Part shown: positions 9,537 through 18,908 of the stretch, one piece after another
Position numbering within the stretch: position 1 is the stretch's first letter
Layout: each line of letters starts with the position of its first letter
Assembly: GCA_018222965.1 (NCBI GenBank)
Contig: JAAEZH010000009.1
Location: 1-64,000, forward strand
DNA from: Bacteroidota bacterium
GTDB taxonomy: Bacteria > Bacteroidota > Bacteroidia > Chitinophagales > Saprospiraceae
Length of the DNA: 64,000 nucleotides
Reading direction: 5' to 3'
The notes under the pieces: model-generated
What the model was told of the DNA's origin: nothing
The model's database searches: none
Seen by the model: only the letters and a program-made list of their open reading frames with translations
Program-made: the position numbers and the translations under genes

Positions 9537-10250
9537 ATGCAACATTTGCCTAATAGCATCACCTTACTCAACGCACTGGCTGGCTGTTGTGCTTCCATTT
9601 GCCTGTATGAAGGAGCCTGGATCTGGGCAATTGGCTGTATAGCCATCTCCGGATTCGCAGATTTTGCCGACGGCCTTGTCGCTCGTGCCTTGCGGGTTAG
9701 TTCTCCTGTAGGCAAAGAACTCGATTCCATGGCCGATATGGTCTCCTTCGGTTTTGTTCCGGGGCTCATCGCATACTGCCTGTTAAATGAAGCACTTCCT
9801 CCTTCTGAAGGTCCGATAAACTGGCTGGCACTTCCAGGCTTTCTCTTAACGCTGTTTGCGGCATTAAGGTTGGCAAAATTTAATCTTGATGAACGTCAAA
9901 CGCAGGATTTTATCGGATTACCTACTCCTTCCTGTACGCTTTTTTTTACCGGATTGCTCGCTGTGTTTGTCACCAATAAATTCGGATTGGGTGAAGTAAT
10001 AACCATTCCCTGGATTCTATACCTGTTTATCCTTCTTTTCAGTCTGCTTATGGTTGCCGAGCTGCCTATGTTCAGCTTCAAATTTAAGCAATGGAGCTGG
10101 AAGGGAAATGAGATGCGTTACACCTTTGCGTTGGCAACCATCATCCTGTTGATTTTGCTCCGGGAAGCTGCATTTTCAATTATTATTCTTTTTTATATAC
10201 TGCTGGCCTCCTTGCGATTCTTCACTGATCGGGGCAAACCAGACTACTAG
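9537..10250 (+). CDS. pssA: CDP-diacylglycerol-serine O-phosphatidyltransferase
   Basis: 237 residues, usual size for the type found in Bacteroidota. It transfers phosphatidyl from CDP-diacylglycerol to serine, the first committed step to phosphatidylethanolamine, in the inner membrane. The CDP-alcohol phosphotransferase signature D-x2-D-G-x2-A-R-x8-G-x3-D-x3-D is seen as DFADGLVARALRVSSPVGKE followed by LDSMAD (about residues 41-66). About six to seven hydrophobic segments follow. A TACATTTG box at 9521-9528 looks like a promoter element but is only 8 bases before the ATG, so its role is uncertain. Confidence 0.93.
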   Translation: MQHLPNSITLLNALAGCCASICLYEGAWIWAIGCIAISGFADFADGLVARALRVSSPVGKELDSMADMVSFGFVPGLIAYCLLNEALPPSEGPINWLALPGFLLTLFAALRLAKFNLDERQTQDFIGLPTPSCTLFFTGLLAVFVTNKFGLGEVITIPWILYLFILLFSLLMVAELPMFSFKFKQWSWKGNEMRYTFALATIILLILLREAAFSIIILFYILLASLRFFTDRGKPDY

Positions 10251-10298
10251 ATTACCAAACTATATCTACCTTTAAGTAAGAGAGCAAATCTCATTCTG

Positions 10299-11399
10299 AT
10301 GTCCATTGTAATTCGTTCATCCAGACTCCTGCCTTTCCTTCTGCTTACCGGGCTATTTTTCTTCGGGGGCTGTAAAGCTATTGAAACAGCTGTAGAACGG
10401 GGAATTCGTCAGGCGGGCGAAAGTCTGCAAGAGGAAGAAGCCGGGCTTTCGGAAATCAGTCAATCTATATCGGAGGCAGCCGTGCGTTCGGCAATGGCAA
10501 CTCTGGCCAACGACAGCTTAAATACGGCTATTCGGGAAGAGTGGGAAGCAACTCTCGACAGCTTACTAAAACATTTCGGCGACAGCCTGCAAACAAACGG
10601 AAGTCAACTCATCAGCGAGTTGCTCGGACAAAAAACCGACTCCCTGCTTCAGGCACGTATTCAAACGCTGGGAACCTCGTTTATTGAATCCTATGCCCGG
10701 CTGGAGCCGGAAATTCGCGCAAGCTTAAACCGAATCATTCAACAGGATATCAATCAGGGCTTGCAACAGATCCTCGCAAATCTCCGAAATCAGCTCAACA
10801 GCGATGAGACCTATGGCAGCCTGGAGCTATTCCGGCAAGAGCTGGCCAGACAAATTGATTCTTTGCTCTATTCCAGTATCAATGCGACCTCTCAGTACAC
10901 CGAGGTATTAATTGTTCCACAAGTGGATGATATTGCCAGCCGGGTAGAGGGGGTTGGAACTACTACCCAGAAGAAAGCATCTAACATCATTTGGCTTATC
11001 GTTCTTGGAGGAGCGGCCTTGCTCTTTTTAGGCGGATTAATCAGGCTCTACCTACAGCAGCAGAAGTACCGCGAAATGGTCAAAGTATTTACTGCGAAAA
11101 TTGATTCTATCGAGCAACAACCTGTTTACGATAAGCTGGTCGGAAGGATCACCAACGAAATGAAAAACAAAGACCTCGAAGATAATCTGCGGGAGATACT
11201 AGAGGAGCAGGATTTAATTATTCAACCGGAATGGGAGGACAAGGACTACCAGGTAAACAGATTGCTTCTTTCTCAACTAAAAGATGCTGCCGAAGGCGAA
11301 GCTGTGGATCGGGAAACATGGATTAAAGCCCTGTTCCAAAAAGCCCGCGAATTGGACCTGGAGGATCATTTAAAAAGTGTAATCAACCGGAAAGAATAA
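10299..11399 (+). CDS. Coiled-coil lipoprotein with internal TM helix, unknown
   Basis: 366 residues, not recognised. The N-terminus is a lipoprotein signal (FFFGGC, Cys about 25). Residues about 30-220 are charged and helical with repeated Ser-Leu/Leu-Gln heptads (for example LQTNGSQLISELLGQKTDSL), suggesting a long coiled coil. A single membrane helix (IIWLIVLGGAALLFLGGLI, about 229-248) follows, then a basic-acidic helical tail (KVFTAKIDSIEQQPVYDK). A lipid anchor plus a membrane helix would make a periplasm-spanning loop or clamp. It follows pssA by 48 bases and may be co-transcribed; its stop is 3 bases from the convergent neighbour. Confidence 0.55.
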   Translation: MSIVIRSSRLLPFLLLTGLFFFGGCKAIETAVERGIRQAGESLQEEEAGLSEISQSISEAAVRSAMATLANDSLNTAIREEWEATLDSLLKHFGDSLQTNGSQLISELLGQKTDSLLQARIQTLGTSFIESYARLEPEIRASLNRIIQQDINQGLQQILANLRNQLNSDETYGSLELFRQELARQIDSLLYSSINATSQYTEVLIVPQVDDIASRVEGVGTTTQKKASNIIWLIVLGGAALLFLGGLIRLYLQQQKYREMVKVFTAKIDSIEQQPVYDKLVGRITNEMKNKDLEDNLREILEEQDLIIQPEWEDKDYQVNRLLLSQLKDAAEGEAVDRETWIKALFQKARELDLEDHLKSVINRKE

Positions 11400-11402
11400 G
11401 GT

Positions 11403-13679
11403 TTATTCTATGACCAGGCGCTTTACGGAACGGCCTTCATCTGTTGTAACTTCTACCGTATACACCCCGGCTGCCAAAGAACCGGTATCAAGCTCCAACA
11501 CCTTACTGCCTGACAGTTGAACATCCCGATACAACATACCGGTAATGTTTTGAACCCGTACGCGGTTTGGATTTAGGGTTCCGAAGTTCAGATAGACAAC
11601 ATCTTCTGCCGGATTTGGGTAGAGCATCCATTGCCTATCCAATGCCTGTTCAGACACATCTGATGTAGTCAGGTTATTGATGATATAAAGAACGGCGGGT
11701 TCAACCGCTAAGTCGTAATCCAGTGGATTGCCTTCGCCATCAATAATGCGTAGCCCTTCAATTTGCAGAACAAACGGAATGGTGTTTTCAGATCGTCCGC
11801 CAATGATATCACTAACAACGATAAAGTTTGTTTGTCCTACCGGACCATGCCCACTAACGGGCGCATCAGACTTACGACTAAAAACCGCATCAATGCGTTT
11901 GTATGAATAGAGATCATGATCTAACACCAGCAACTGTTCTTCCATTCCCAGGAAGCTTTCAGAGTAAGTTACCTCTGCAGAGTGCGGTAAGATAACATCC
12001 TGTTGGGGATACATAATCTGGAAAGCCATGCCGTGCATGCCCGAAACAGGAACATCCGTAGATCCAACCATGATACGGGCTGAAACGGCTACTTGTTCCG
12101 GAGAATTTTCATCAATGATCAGCGAATCCTGATCAAATTCGAGATATACTTTGGGTTGCCCGGCAACAGGCGGTTGATTTTGCTGTAGCGAAGGAATATA
12201 ATTGAGAGAAACGGCATCCATATCTCCCGAACTCAATTGTCCGTCACCATTGTAGTCAAGGTGTTTGAAGTCGTTGCCGATCGTAGTGGAAATTCCCCAA
12301 TCGGGAGAAAACTGTCCCTGCCATTGAATGCTTGCACCCTGGCGGAGGATTCCTGCAGAGCCTATTCCAAGTCCCAGTTCGAGCAGGTCATAGTTATTGG
12401 CTTTGCCATTGGCGTCACTGTCGCCCGGCCAAACACAATCGGTGTATTCGCACAAATTAGCCGGCACCCCGATATACACCTTGCGGCAATACTGGGAGGA
12501 GCAGGAGGTTGTTTCGTCTTCAACCGTCAAGCAGATCTCATAGATGCCTTCAGTCAGGTTTTCCAACTGCAGTTCTTCTGCATATCCCATTTGCAATCCG
12601 TCTACCTCCCAGTTAAAGCTCGTGATATTCCCCTGTGAGAAGTCGGTGCAAAGGGCGGTATAATTACTGGTCTGAGCAAACTCAAAAAAGGCCAGACATT
12701 CAACGGGGCCATTACCCGGAGGACAGGGGCCCTGAGAATATGAAGAAACTCCATAGCCATAGAGGGCTTCACAGGCATTGTTGTAGGTAACACCATCACA
12801 ACCACAAACCGGAGAGTTAACCTCCGGACATTCAATATCCGGATTAATAAGAGTCAGATCGGTACATATGCCTGTTGGCTGCACTTCACGGCAAATTTCA
12901 CCGCTGCAAATAGAGCCATCATCCATACTTACGAAATAGGAAACACAAATCTGGTCAGCGACCACATCCGGGCTCAATGAAACAGCCAGATTGCTCCCGG
13001 TTCCCAGTTCCACATCTTCCGGATAAGCTTTCCAGCTCACGGATTCAAAGGACTGTCCGGGGTTAAGGATATTGTATAATTGGCCGGTAGCTATTCCATT
13101 ATTAATTTCTGCCTGGGCATTGACGCCACATTTTTGTTGGGAGTTTTGGGTATCGATCGATTTACAAAACTGTGATTCACAGCCGGAAGGGGTTGTTATG
13201 GTCAGGCAAACTTCCTGCAGACCGGGTTCGGAAAAAGTATATACCGGATTGGCGGCAGTCGTATTGTTGGTGTCCTCAAAATCCCAGGAATAACTATATA
13301 AACCTTCAAACTGAAATTTTGGAAACAGGAGTACGGTATTGGATGTTGCGGAGATTACACTATAATCAAAATCGGCATCGCAGGGATTTCCATTTCCTGC
13401 GACTACTTTTTCCATGCAATTTAAATCTACCAGCGTGCCGAGGCAACCGGAACCACTTGCTGATTCCTCAAAATTAAAGCGAATCTGATCTCCTGCCTCC
13501 AGGTCATAGGGGTTTGTTGACATTTCATAAACAATACCACCGGGGGTAAGAATAGCTATTTCACAGGTTCCGTAGGCTGATACATCAACCACTGTACCCT
13601 GGTAAACACACTGCCCCAGCAGAGATGAAATGCTTAATAAGCAAAAGGCTCCAACCAGAAATATATAAATACTGCGCAT
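11403..13679 (-). CDS. T9SS type A protein with PKD, Kazal and dockerin-like segments
   Basis: 758 residues; signal peptide 1-22. Domains in order: a Cys-containing beta segment (24-100), a PKD domain (about 101-175, YSWDFEDTNNTT), a small Cys-rich domain (184-270), a Kazal-type segment (about 272-319: CPEVNSPVCGCDGVTYNNAC with spaced Cys to GPCPPG), a second PKD-like domain (327-402), two EF-hand/dockerin-like loops (GDSDANGKANNYDL and DYNGDGQLSSGD, about 418-487), a cohesin-like beta region, and a type A sorting domain (MLYPNPAEDVVYLNFG ... KRLVIE). Extracellular or surface role; a Kazal domain suggests inhibition of serine proteases, which is an inference. Confidence 0.82.
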   Translation of the reverse strand: MRSIYIFLVGAFCLLSISSLLGQCVYQGTVVDVSAYGTCEIAILTPGGIVYEMSTNPYDLEAGDQIRFNFEESASGSGCLGTLVDLNCMEKVVAGNGNPCDADFDYSVISATSNTVLLFPKFQFEGLYSYSWDFEDTNNTTAANPVYTFSEPGLQEVCLTITTPSGCESQFCKSIDTQNSQQKCGVNAQAEINNGIATGQLYNILNPGQSFESVSWKAYPEDVELGTGSNLAVSLSPDVVADQICVSYFVSMDDGSICSGEICREVQPTGICTDLTLINPDIECPEVNSPVCGCDGVTYNNACEALYGYGVSSYSQGPCPPGNGPVECLAFFEFAQTSNYTALCTDFSQGNITSFNWEVDGLQMGYAEELQLENLTEGIYEICLTVEDETTSCSSQYCRKVYIGVPANLCEYTDCVWPGDSDANGKANNYDLLELGLGIGSAGILRQGASIQWQGQFSPDWGISTTIGNDFKHLDYNGDGQLSSGDMDAVSLNYIPSLQQNQPPVAGQPKVYLEFDQDSLIIDENSPEQVAVSARIMVGSTDVPVSGMHGMAFQIMYPQQDVILPHSAEVTYSESFLGMEEQLLVLDHDLYSYKRIDAVFSRKSDAPVSGHGPVGQTNFIVVSDIIGGRSENTIPFVLQIEGLRIIDGEGNPLDYDLAVEPAVLYIINNLTTSDVSEQALDRQWMLYPNPAEDVVYLNFGTLNPNRVRVQNITGMLYRDVQLSGSKVLELDTGSLAAGVYTVEVTTDEGRSVKRLVIE

Positions 13680-13923
13680 CGCTCTCCGTTTGAGATATAG
13701 TTAAGGACGCTACTAAATTGCAAAGATTGCATCAGTTAAATAAGTACAAAAAATCAATTTTGTAGTTTAATTCTGTAAAGCAACAAACACAAAAACAATT
13801 GATTATCAGCAAAAAAGCTTTATTTTTTTAGCAATTTTGTCGAAAATCTGTTTCTTTTACCAGATACTTGTTACTTACTTAGACCCCCTAAAGGGGAAAA
13901 ACGTTGGGTCCTATTTAGCGGAG
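13680..13923. other. Divergent intergenic region with short GC hairpin
   Basis: About 244 AT-rich bases between two divergent genes. It holds a small inverted repeat CCCCT/AGGGG (13885-13896) in an otherwise AT-rich run, just upstream of the ATG at 13924. An in-frame TTG at 13837 could extend the downstream gene through this hairpin, but GCGGAG just before the ATG at 13924 makes the latter the better start. No clear TAnnTTTG promoter box was found. Confidence 0.45.
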
Positions 13924-15345
13924 ATGAAAAAAAGCAAGGTCATATTACTTCTCCGACAGATCGATTCCCGAGATCGAAGTCGCCTCAGAAAGTTTCTTCA
14001 TTCGTCTTTTTTTAACGAAAATGAAGACATCTGTAAGTTATATGATTTTTTGGAATCAAACGCTGCATCTACCCCTGACAAAAAGACTTGCTGGCAACAT
14101 TTATTCCCAAAAACGCCTTTCAGCGATCAAACATTGCGGCACTTAATGTCGGATCTGCACTTGCTCCTGCAATACTTTCTAACCATAAAGCAGCTTCAGG
14201 AAAATCCGATTTACGCTCAAAGCCTCTTGCTCGAATCCCTGAATAAAGTAGAATTACACAAGCATTTTCAGGGTGTTGTACGCAATATCAATCGGATCAG
14301 CGAGGATATTGATCCGCAGCACCATTATCATCTTTCCAGAGTGGAGACCATTCGTCACCAACATTTGGAGTTGTCTGAAAAGCGGGTACGCACCTTCAAA
14401 CACCTGGACGAAGCCGATAAGCAACTCGACTGTTTTTACACGGCTCAAAAACTCAAAAACTATTGCGAATTTCTGGGTTACAGCAAAACGCTTTCCCACG
14501 AAGCCAGTATCCGACTACCCGGCGGGTTTATGGATTATGTCAAATCATCCGGGTTTATGGAAGTGGACATTGTAAGGGCCTATTACCTGGCCGCCAACAT
14601 GATGCTTTACCCGGATCAGGAAGATCACTACCAGCAGTTGCGAAAGCTGCTGATACAGGAAGGAAAGAACTTTAGCAAAAAAGAACAGGAGGTTTTATTT
14701 ATCCACCTGATCAATTACTGTATTGATACCAAGATCAACCTGGGACGCTCTGATTATTTCCAGGAGTTATTTGTGCTTTACAAAGACGGCCTGGCTCAGC
14801 GGATCATTTACAACGAAAACGTTCTCGATCCACAACACTACAAAAACATCATTACGGTAGGCCTCTACGCCAAAGCTTTTGACTGGATTGAGCACTTCAT
14901 TCAAAACTATACCGCTTCCCTGCCCGAGGGCAACCAGAAAAATGCCTACAACTACAACTTAGCAAAAGTGTATTTCCAGCAGGGGGAACACGAAAAGGTT
15001 ATCGAACAATTGCGGGAGGTTGAATATGAGAATATCACCTATGCTTTGGGCAGCAAATTACTTCTATTGAAAACCTACTTTGAACTGGGTGAATTTTTAC
15101 CGCTCGATTCGCTCTCGGAAAGCTTTCGAATTTACCTTCGCCGAAACAAGCTCATCAGTAAGACTTTAAAACAACAATACCTGAATGTTATTCGCTTTGT
15201 TCGAAAACTGTCAACCGTAGCGCCTTATGATTCGAAATCGCTCGAGCGCATTAGGATACAAATAGAAGAATGCAAGGCACTGGCAGATAAGGCCTGGATT
15301 TTGGCAAAGCTGGACGAACTGCAGGGGTCACCGGCCGGGAGCTGA
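13924..15345 (+). CDS. Large helical cytoplasmic protein, unknown
   Basis: About 473 residues from the ATG at 13924 (GCGGAG upstream). No signal peptide or membrane segment. It is rich in Leu, Gln, His and Tyr, and looks all-helical, with TPR-like stretches in the second half (YNYNLAKVYFQQGEHEKVIE, ALGSKLLLLKTYFELGEF). The N-terminal LLLRQIDSRDRSRLRKFLHS block is distinctive. I do not recognise a named family; long helical proteins of this kind are frequent in Saprospiria. Its 3' end overlaps the convergent metallophosphoesterase gene by 18 bases. Confidence 0.6.
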   Translation: MKKSKVILLLRQIDSRDRSRLRKFLHSSFFNENEDICKLYDFLESNAASTPDKKTCWQHLFPKTPFSDQTLRHLMSDLHLLLQYFLTIKQLQENPIYAQSLLLESLNKVELHKHFQGVVRNINRISEDIDPQHHYHLSRVETIRHQHLELSEKRVRTFKHLDEADKQLDCFYTAQKLKNYCEFLGYSKTLSHEASIRLPGGFMDYVKSSGFMEVDIVRAYYLAANMMLYPDQEDHYQQLRKLLIQEGKNFSKKEQEVLFIHLINYCIDTKINLGRSDYFQELFVLYKDGLAQRIIYNENVLDPQHYKNIITVGLYAKAFDWIEHFIQNYTASLPEGNQKNAYNYNLAKVYFQQGEHEKVIEQLREVEYENITYALGSKLLLLKTYFELGEFLPLDSLSESFRIYLRRNKLISKTLKQQYLNVIRFVRKLSTVAPYDSKSLERIRIQIEECKALADKAWILAKLDELQGSPAGS

Positions 15346-16152
15346 CTCAAACGACCAGCTTAGCACATCAGCCTGAAGGTCATGTCGAAACCGGATCCAT
15401 TTATCGGATGGGGAATCATCTCCCCATCCAGTAGCCAGGTAGTGAAAGTTTGGATTTACTTCCCATTCAAAAGTCTTGGAATATTTACCGATATCCCCGG
15501 CAACACACAACACCTGAATGCCATTCAGCGAAAGCTGTTCTAAAAGGGGAAATACCTGGTCATAGAAGTTGTTCCGGTACAGGCAATAGTTTTTATCGCA
15601 AATACCAATATTAGAAATTGCTTTTATCCGGGGCTCCAGCTTTGGATGATCCGGCAGCCAAATCAATTTATGGTGCAGCAGGACGAGGTGTTTGCTTTCG
15701 CGAATGGTATCCGCTACCGCCTGGACCATTTCCAATTGCCCGCCACTAATATTGCAATCATCCAACTGTGTATCAAGCACCAGAAAAACGATGCCATTGT
15801 GCGTAAAACTGTAAAAAGAAGATCTGCCGGTCCATGCATCCAGTCTATCCGGACGCTGGACATCGTGATTACCACGTGCCAACAGGGTGTGCGGACTGGA
15901 CAAATCCAGCACGGAGTCGACTAATTGGAGGGTTTCTTCTTTGCGGGAAGTGCCGCAGGCTACATCGCCCAATACAAGACGCAGATCAAAAGAATCCGGC
16001 CTTAAAAGCGGTAGACGGGGGTCTGGAAAATCAGGCGGTTGCCCGTCGCAAATACGTGTGTGAGCAACCGCCAGATAATAAGCCGTTTTCCCGGCTTTGT
16101 TTCCACAAGCCAAAACGGCAAAAATCATTAGAAGGAAAACAACAGGCCGCAT
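15328..16152 (-). CDS. Metallophosphoesterase lipoprotein
   Basis: 274 residues with a lipoprotein signal (MRPVVFLLMIFAVLAC, Cys 16). Calcineurin-like blocks: AHTRICDG at the place of the usual D-x-H, VLGDVACG, LLARGNHDV, VLLHHKLIW and VAGDIGKYS. The first and last blocks deviate from the textbook D-x-H and G-x-H, as in a subfamily where AHTR and GD-L/I-G are the norm, so it is probably active rather than decayed. Its ATG overlaps the lpdA stop by one base (TAATG), implying translational coupling. Substrate unknown. Confidence 0.72.
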   Translation of the reverse strand: MRPVVFLLMIFAVLACGNKAGKTAYYLAVAHTRICDGQPPDFPDPRLPLLRPDSFDLRLVLGDVACGTSRKEETLQLVDSVLDLSSPHTLLARGNHDVQRPDRLDAWTGRSSFYSFTHNGIVFLVLDTQLDDCNISGGQLEMVQAVADTIRESKHLVLLHHKLIWLPDHPKLEPRIKAISNIGICDKNYCLYRNNFYDQVFPLLEQLSLNGIQVLCVAGDIGKYSKTFEWEVNPNFHYLATGWGDDSPSDKWIRFRHDLQADVLSWSFESAPGR

Positions 16153-17555
16153 TAGATATGCAGGGCTCGATTATCCGTAGCTGCCAGGGCAGCCTCTTTC
16201 ATAGCTTCTGTATACGTCGGGTGTGCGTGACTCATCCGGGCAGCATCTTCTGCCGAAGCCCGGAATTCCATCAGGGTGACAGCCTCTGCGATCATATCGG
16301 CGGTCCGTGCACCAACCATGTGTACACCCAGAATTTCGTCGGTTTCTTTGTGTGCCAGCACTTTTACCATACCATCAACATCCATGCTCGCTCTGGCCCG
16401 GCCCAGTGCCTTAAATGGAAACTTACCCACTTTATACGGGGTGCCGGCTTCCTTGAGTTGCTCTTCTGTCTGACCCACTGCCGCAACTTCCGGCCAGGTA
16501 TAAACGACACCAGGAATGAGGTTGTAATTGATATGCGGCTTTTGTCCGGCCATTATTTCGGCCACCAAAACGCCTTCTTCTTCCGCCTTGTGCGCAAGCA
16601 TAGCACCTCGAACCACATCTCCGATGGCATAAATGCCGGAGACGCTTGTTTCGAGCTGGTCATTTACATCAATGCGTCCTCTGTCATCGGTTTTAATCCC
16701 AACGTTTTCGAGGCCCAAATTATCGGTATATGCCCGTCGGCCGATTGCTACCAGGCAGTAATCGGCATCCATCACAAAAGTATCTTCAGAATCGCGCTTT
16801 TGCACTTCTACCTTTACCTTTGTCTTTAGCGCTTCCACCGTATTAACTTTATGCTTCAGGTGGAACTTCATACCCAGCTTTTTGAGGGACCGCTGAAGCT
16901 CCCTGGCACAATCCTTATCCATGGTTGGCAGAATACGCTCCTGAAACTCTATCACCTCTACCTCTGTTCCGAGGCGGGCATAGACAGAGCCAAGCTCCAG
17001 TCCAATTACGCCTCCGCCGATAACAACCATGCGATCCGGCACTTTATCAATATTTAGTGCTTCGGTAGAAGTTATCACGCGCTTTTTATCGTAATTGAAA
17101 GCTTCGGGAACAATGGGCTTAGACCCGGTAGCGATGATCACCTTTTCGGTTTCAATCGTCTTTGTTTTGCCATCGTCTCCTTTTACAGAAATTTTGTGTG
17201 CATTCTCAAAGGATCCATGCCCGTGAAAGACATCGATCTTGTTCTTTTTCATCAGGAAGCTGATACCACTTACATTTTGCTCCACTACTTCATTCTTCCG
17301 CTTGATCATTTGTGGCATATTCACCTTGAGATCTTTCAGTTGGATCCCATGCTCTTCGAAGCGGTGATGCGCTGCGTGGTAGTGTTCTGAGGAATCTAAA
17401 AGGGCTTTGGAAGGGATACAGCCCACATTGAGGCAGGTTCCACCAAGCGTTGGATAGCGTTCTACGATTGCCGTTTTCATCCCTAGTTGTGCACAACGAA
17501 TGGCTGCCACATAACCACCAGGACCTGAACCGATTACCGTTACATCATATTTCAT
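16152..17555 (-). CDS. lpdA: Dihydrolipoyl dehydrogenase (E3)
   Basis: 467 residues, standard length. This flavoprotein re-oxidises dihydrolipoamide of the 2-oxoacid dehydrogenase and glycine cleavage complexes with NAD+. Seen: FAD-binding GSGPGGYVAA (9-18), redox disulfide GGTCLNVGCIPSK (Cys 41 and 46), NAD-binding GGGVIGLELGS, second FAD motif IYAIGDVV, and the C-terminal HAHPTYTE with the catalytic His-Glu pair. E1/E2 genes are not adjacent. It is translationally coupled to the following lipoprotein gene by a one-base overlap. Confidence 0.96.
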   Translation of the reverse strand: MKYDVTVIGSGPGGYVAAIRCAQLGMKTAIVERYPTLGGTCLNVGCIPSKALLDSSEHYHAAHHRFEEHGIQLKDLKVNMPQMIKRKNEVVEQNVSGISFLMKKNKIDVFHGHGSFENAHKISVKGDDGKTKTIETEKVIIATGSKPIVPEAFNYDKKRVITSTEALNIDKVPDRMVVIGGGVIGLELGSVYARLGTEVEVIEFQERILPTMDKDCARELQRSLKKLGMKFHLKHKVNTVEALKTKVKVEVQKRDSEDTFVMDADYCLVAIGRRAYTDNLGLENVGIKTDDRGRIDVNDQLETSVSGIYAIGDVVRGAMLAHKAEEEGVLVAEIMAGQKPHINYNLIPGVVYTWPEVAAVGQTEEQLKEAGTPYKVGKFPFKALGRARASMDVDGMVKVLAHKETDEILGVHMVGARTADMIAEAVTLMEFRASAEDAARMSHAHPTYTEAMKEAALAATDNRALHI

Positions 17556-17606
17556 AAGCTGAAGAGATCTCGAGATTTATTGTCAAATATTGGGAAGTAA
17601 AACAAG

Positions 17607-18908
17607 TTACTTCTTGTCGGAGTTGTCCTTACCTCCCTGATTTTTATTTTGCTTGTTGTTCCTGCGGGGTTTATTCCGCCTTTTGTTCCGTCCGCTCTTT
17701 TCGCCGCCATCTTTATTATTGTTGGAGCTACTATTTTTCGGACCATTATTACTTTGCCGGCTTCCGCCACCTTTCTTGTTTCTATTCCCTCCGCGTTTCT
17801 TGCGCCGTTTTTTGCGCTCTTCAGGCGGCAGTTCAATCACATCGTTCACACTTTCATAATCGATCTTTGGAGCTTCTGCTTCCAGCATGTGCAAAGCTAC
17901 CAAATCTGTCGGTTTTTCGCCTTTGGTATTCATTGCCTTTATCTCCTTCACCCTTTCCAGATCGAGTGGGTATGCTTTCCCTCTGCCTCCATCCCGCTCA
18001 TACGCATAATACATGATGCCTTTAAAGATATCGGTTTTTACCAGTCGGGCTCTTCCGGCCTCCGAAACCAGGACATCCACATCTTCCGGAAACTGTTCCA
18101 GTGCATCCATATAAGTGTCGAGCTCGTAGTTGAGACAGCACTTTAAACGGCCGCACTGTCCGGACAATTTAGCCTGATTGATAGCCAGATTCTGGTAGCG
18201 GGCTGCCGTTGTTGAAACTGACTTAAAATCAGTCAACCAGGTAGAGCAGCACAACTCCCTGCCGCAGGACCCCATGCCCCCTATCCGGGCAGATTCCTGA
18301 CGAGCACCGATCTGTCGCATTTCAATTTTTACGCGAAATTCTCTGGCGTAATGGCGGATCAGCTCCCGAAAGTCAACCCGGCCATCGGCGGTATAATAGA
18401 ATGTAGCTTTTCGTTTATCGGCCTGGTATTCCACATCTCCGATCTTCATATCCAGATCCAGGTTTCGGGCAATGACCCTGGAACGGACCATGGTTTCCAT
18501 TTCTATACTGCGTGCTTCGCGATGCCGTTCCAAATCCCGCTCATTGGCTTTACGCAACACGGAAAGGTTTACGGAATCCTGCCGTACTTTCTTCTTTTTC
18601 ATTTGGAGGCGCACCAATTCTCCCGAAAGCGTGATAACGCCGACATCATAACCACTGCCGGTTTCAACAGCAACGGTATCACCCGTGGTGGTTCGCGTAT
18701 GGTGTGGATTGTGGAAGAAGCCTTTACTGGCTCCGTTTTTAAAACTCACCTCTACAACATCATAACCATCCACATCCTGAACATCCATGACTGTAAGCCA
18801 GTCGTATGTATTGAGTCTATTGCAGCCACCGGTCGAACAATTGCCGTTGTTTCGGCAACCCAGGGGCTCTCCGTCTTTAAGTTTGACTGTACATCCTGCG
18901 CAACTCAT
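17607..18908 (-). CDS. ricT: PSP1-domain protein, RicT-like
   Basis: 433 residues. A Cys-rich N-terminus (Cys 3, 6, 18, 24, 29) precedes a PSP1 domain (about 45-310) with VDFRELIRHYAREF, GGMGSCGRELCCSTWL and GQCGRLKCCLNYE; these Cys pairs are the hallmark of the RicT (YaaT) family, which binds Fe-S clusters with RicA/RicF in Bacillus and influences RNA processing. The last 70 residues are a very basic, Asn/Gly/Lys/Arg-rich low-complexity tail that may bind RNA. Its ATG lies inside the 3' end of holB (32-base overlap), so the two are translated together; this pairing is common in Bacteroidota. Confidence 0.85.
   Translation of the reverse strand: MSCAGCTVKLKDGEPLGCRNNGNCSTGGCNRLNTYDWLTVMDVQDVDGYDVVEVSFKNGASKGFFHNPHHTRTTTGDTVAVETGSGYDVGVITLSGELVRLQMKKKKVRQDSVNLSVLRKANERDLERHREARSIEMETMVRSRVIARNLDLDMKIGDVEYQADKRKATFYYTADGRVDFRELIRHYAREFRVKIEMRQIGARQESARIGGMGSCGRELCCSTWLTDFKSVSTTAARYQNLAINQAKLSGQCGRLKCCLNYELDTYMDALEQFPEDVDVLVSEAGRARLVKTDIFKGIMYYAYERDGGRGKAYPLDLERVKEIKAMNTKGEKPTDLVALHMLEAEAPKIDYESVNDVIELPPEERKKRRKKRGGNRNKKGGGSRQSNNGPKNSSSNNNKDGGEKSGRNKRRNKPRRNNKQNKNQGGKDNSDKK

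Noticed and set aside
15328-16152. Metallophosphoesterase as a decayed pseudogene because the first D-x-H reads AHTR
   Set aside because: Remaining blocks (GNHD, HH, GD) are intact, the reading frame is open with a lipobox and a TAATG coupling, and AHTR occurs as a normal variant in one subfamily.
15834-16829. 331-codon + strand frame over lpdA and the phosphoesterase gene
   Set aside because: It crosses two well supported minus-strand genes, is low-complexity His/Cys-rich and has no family character.
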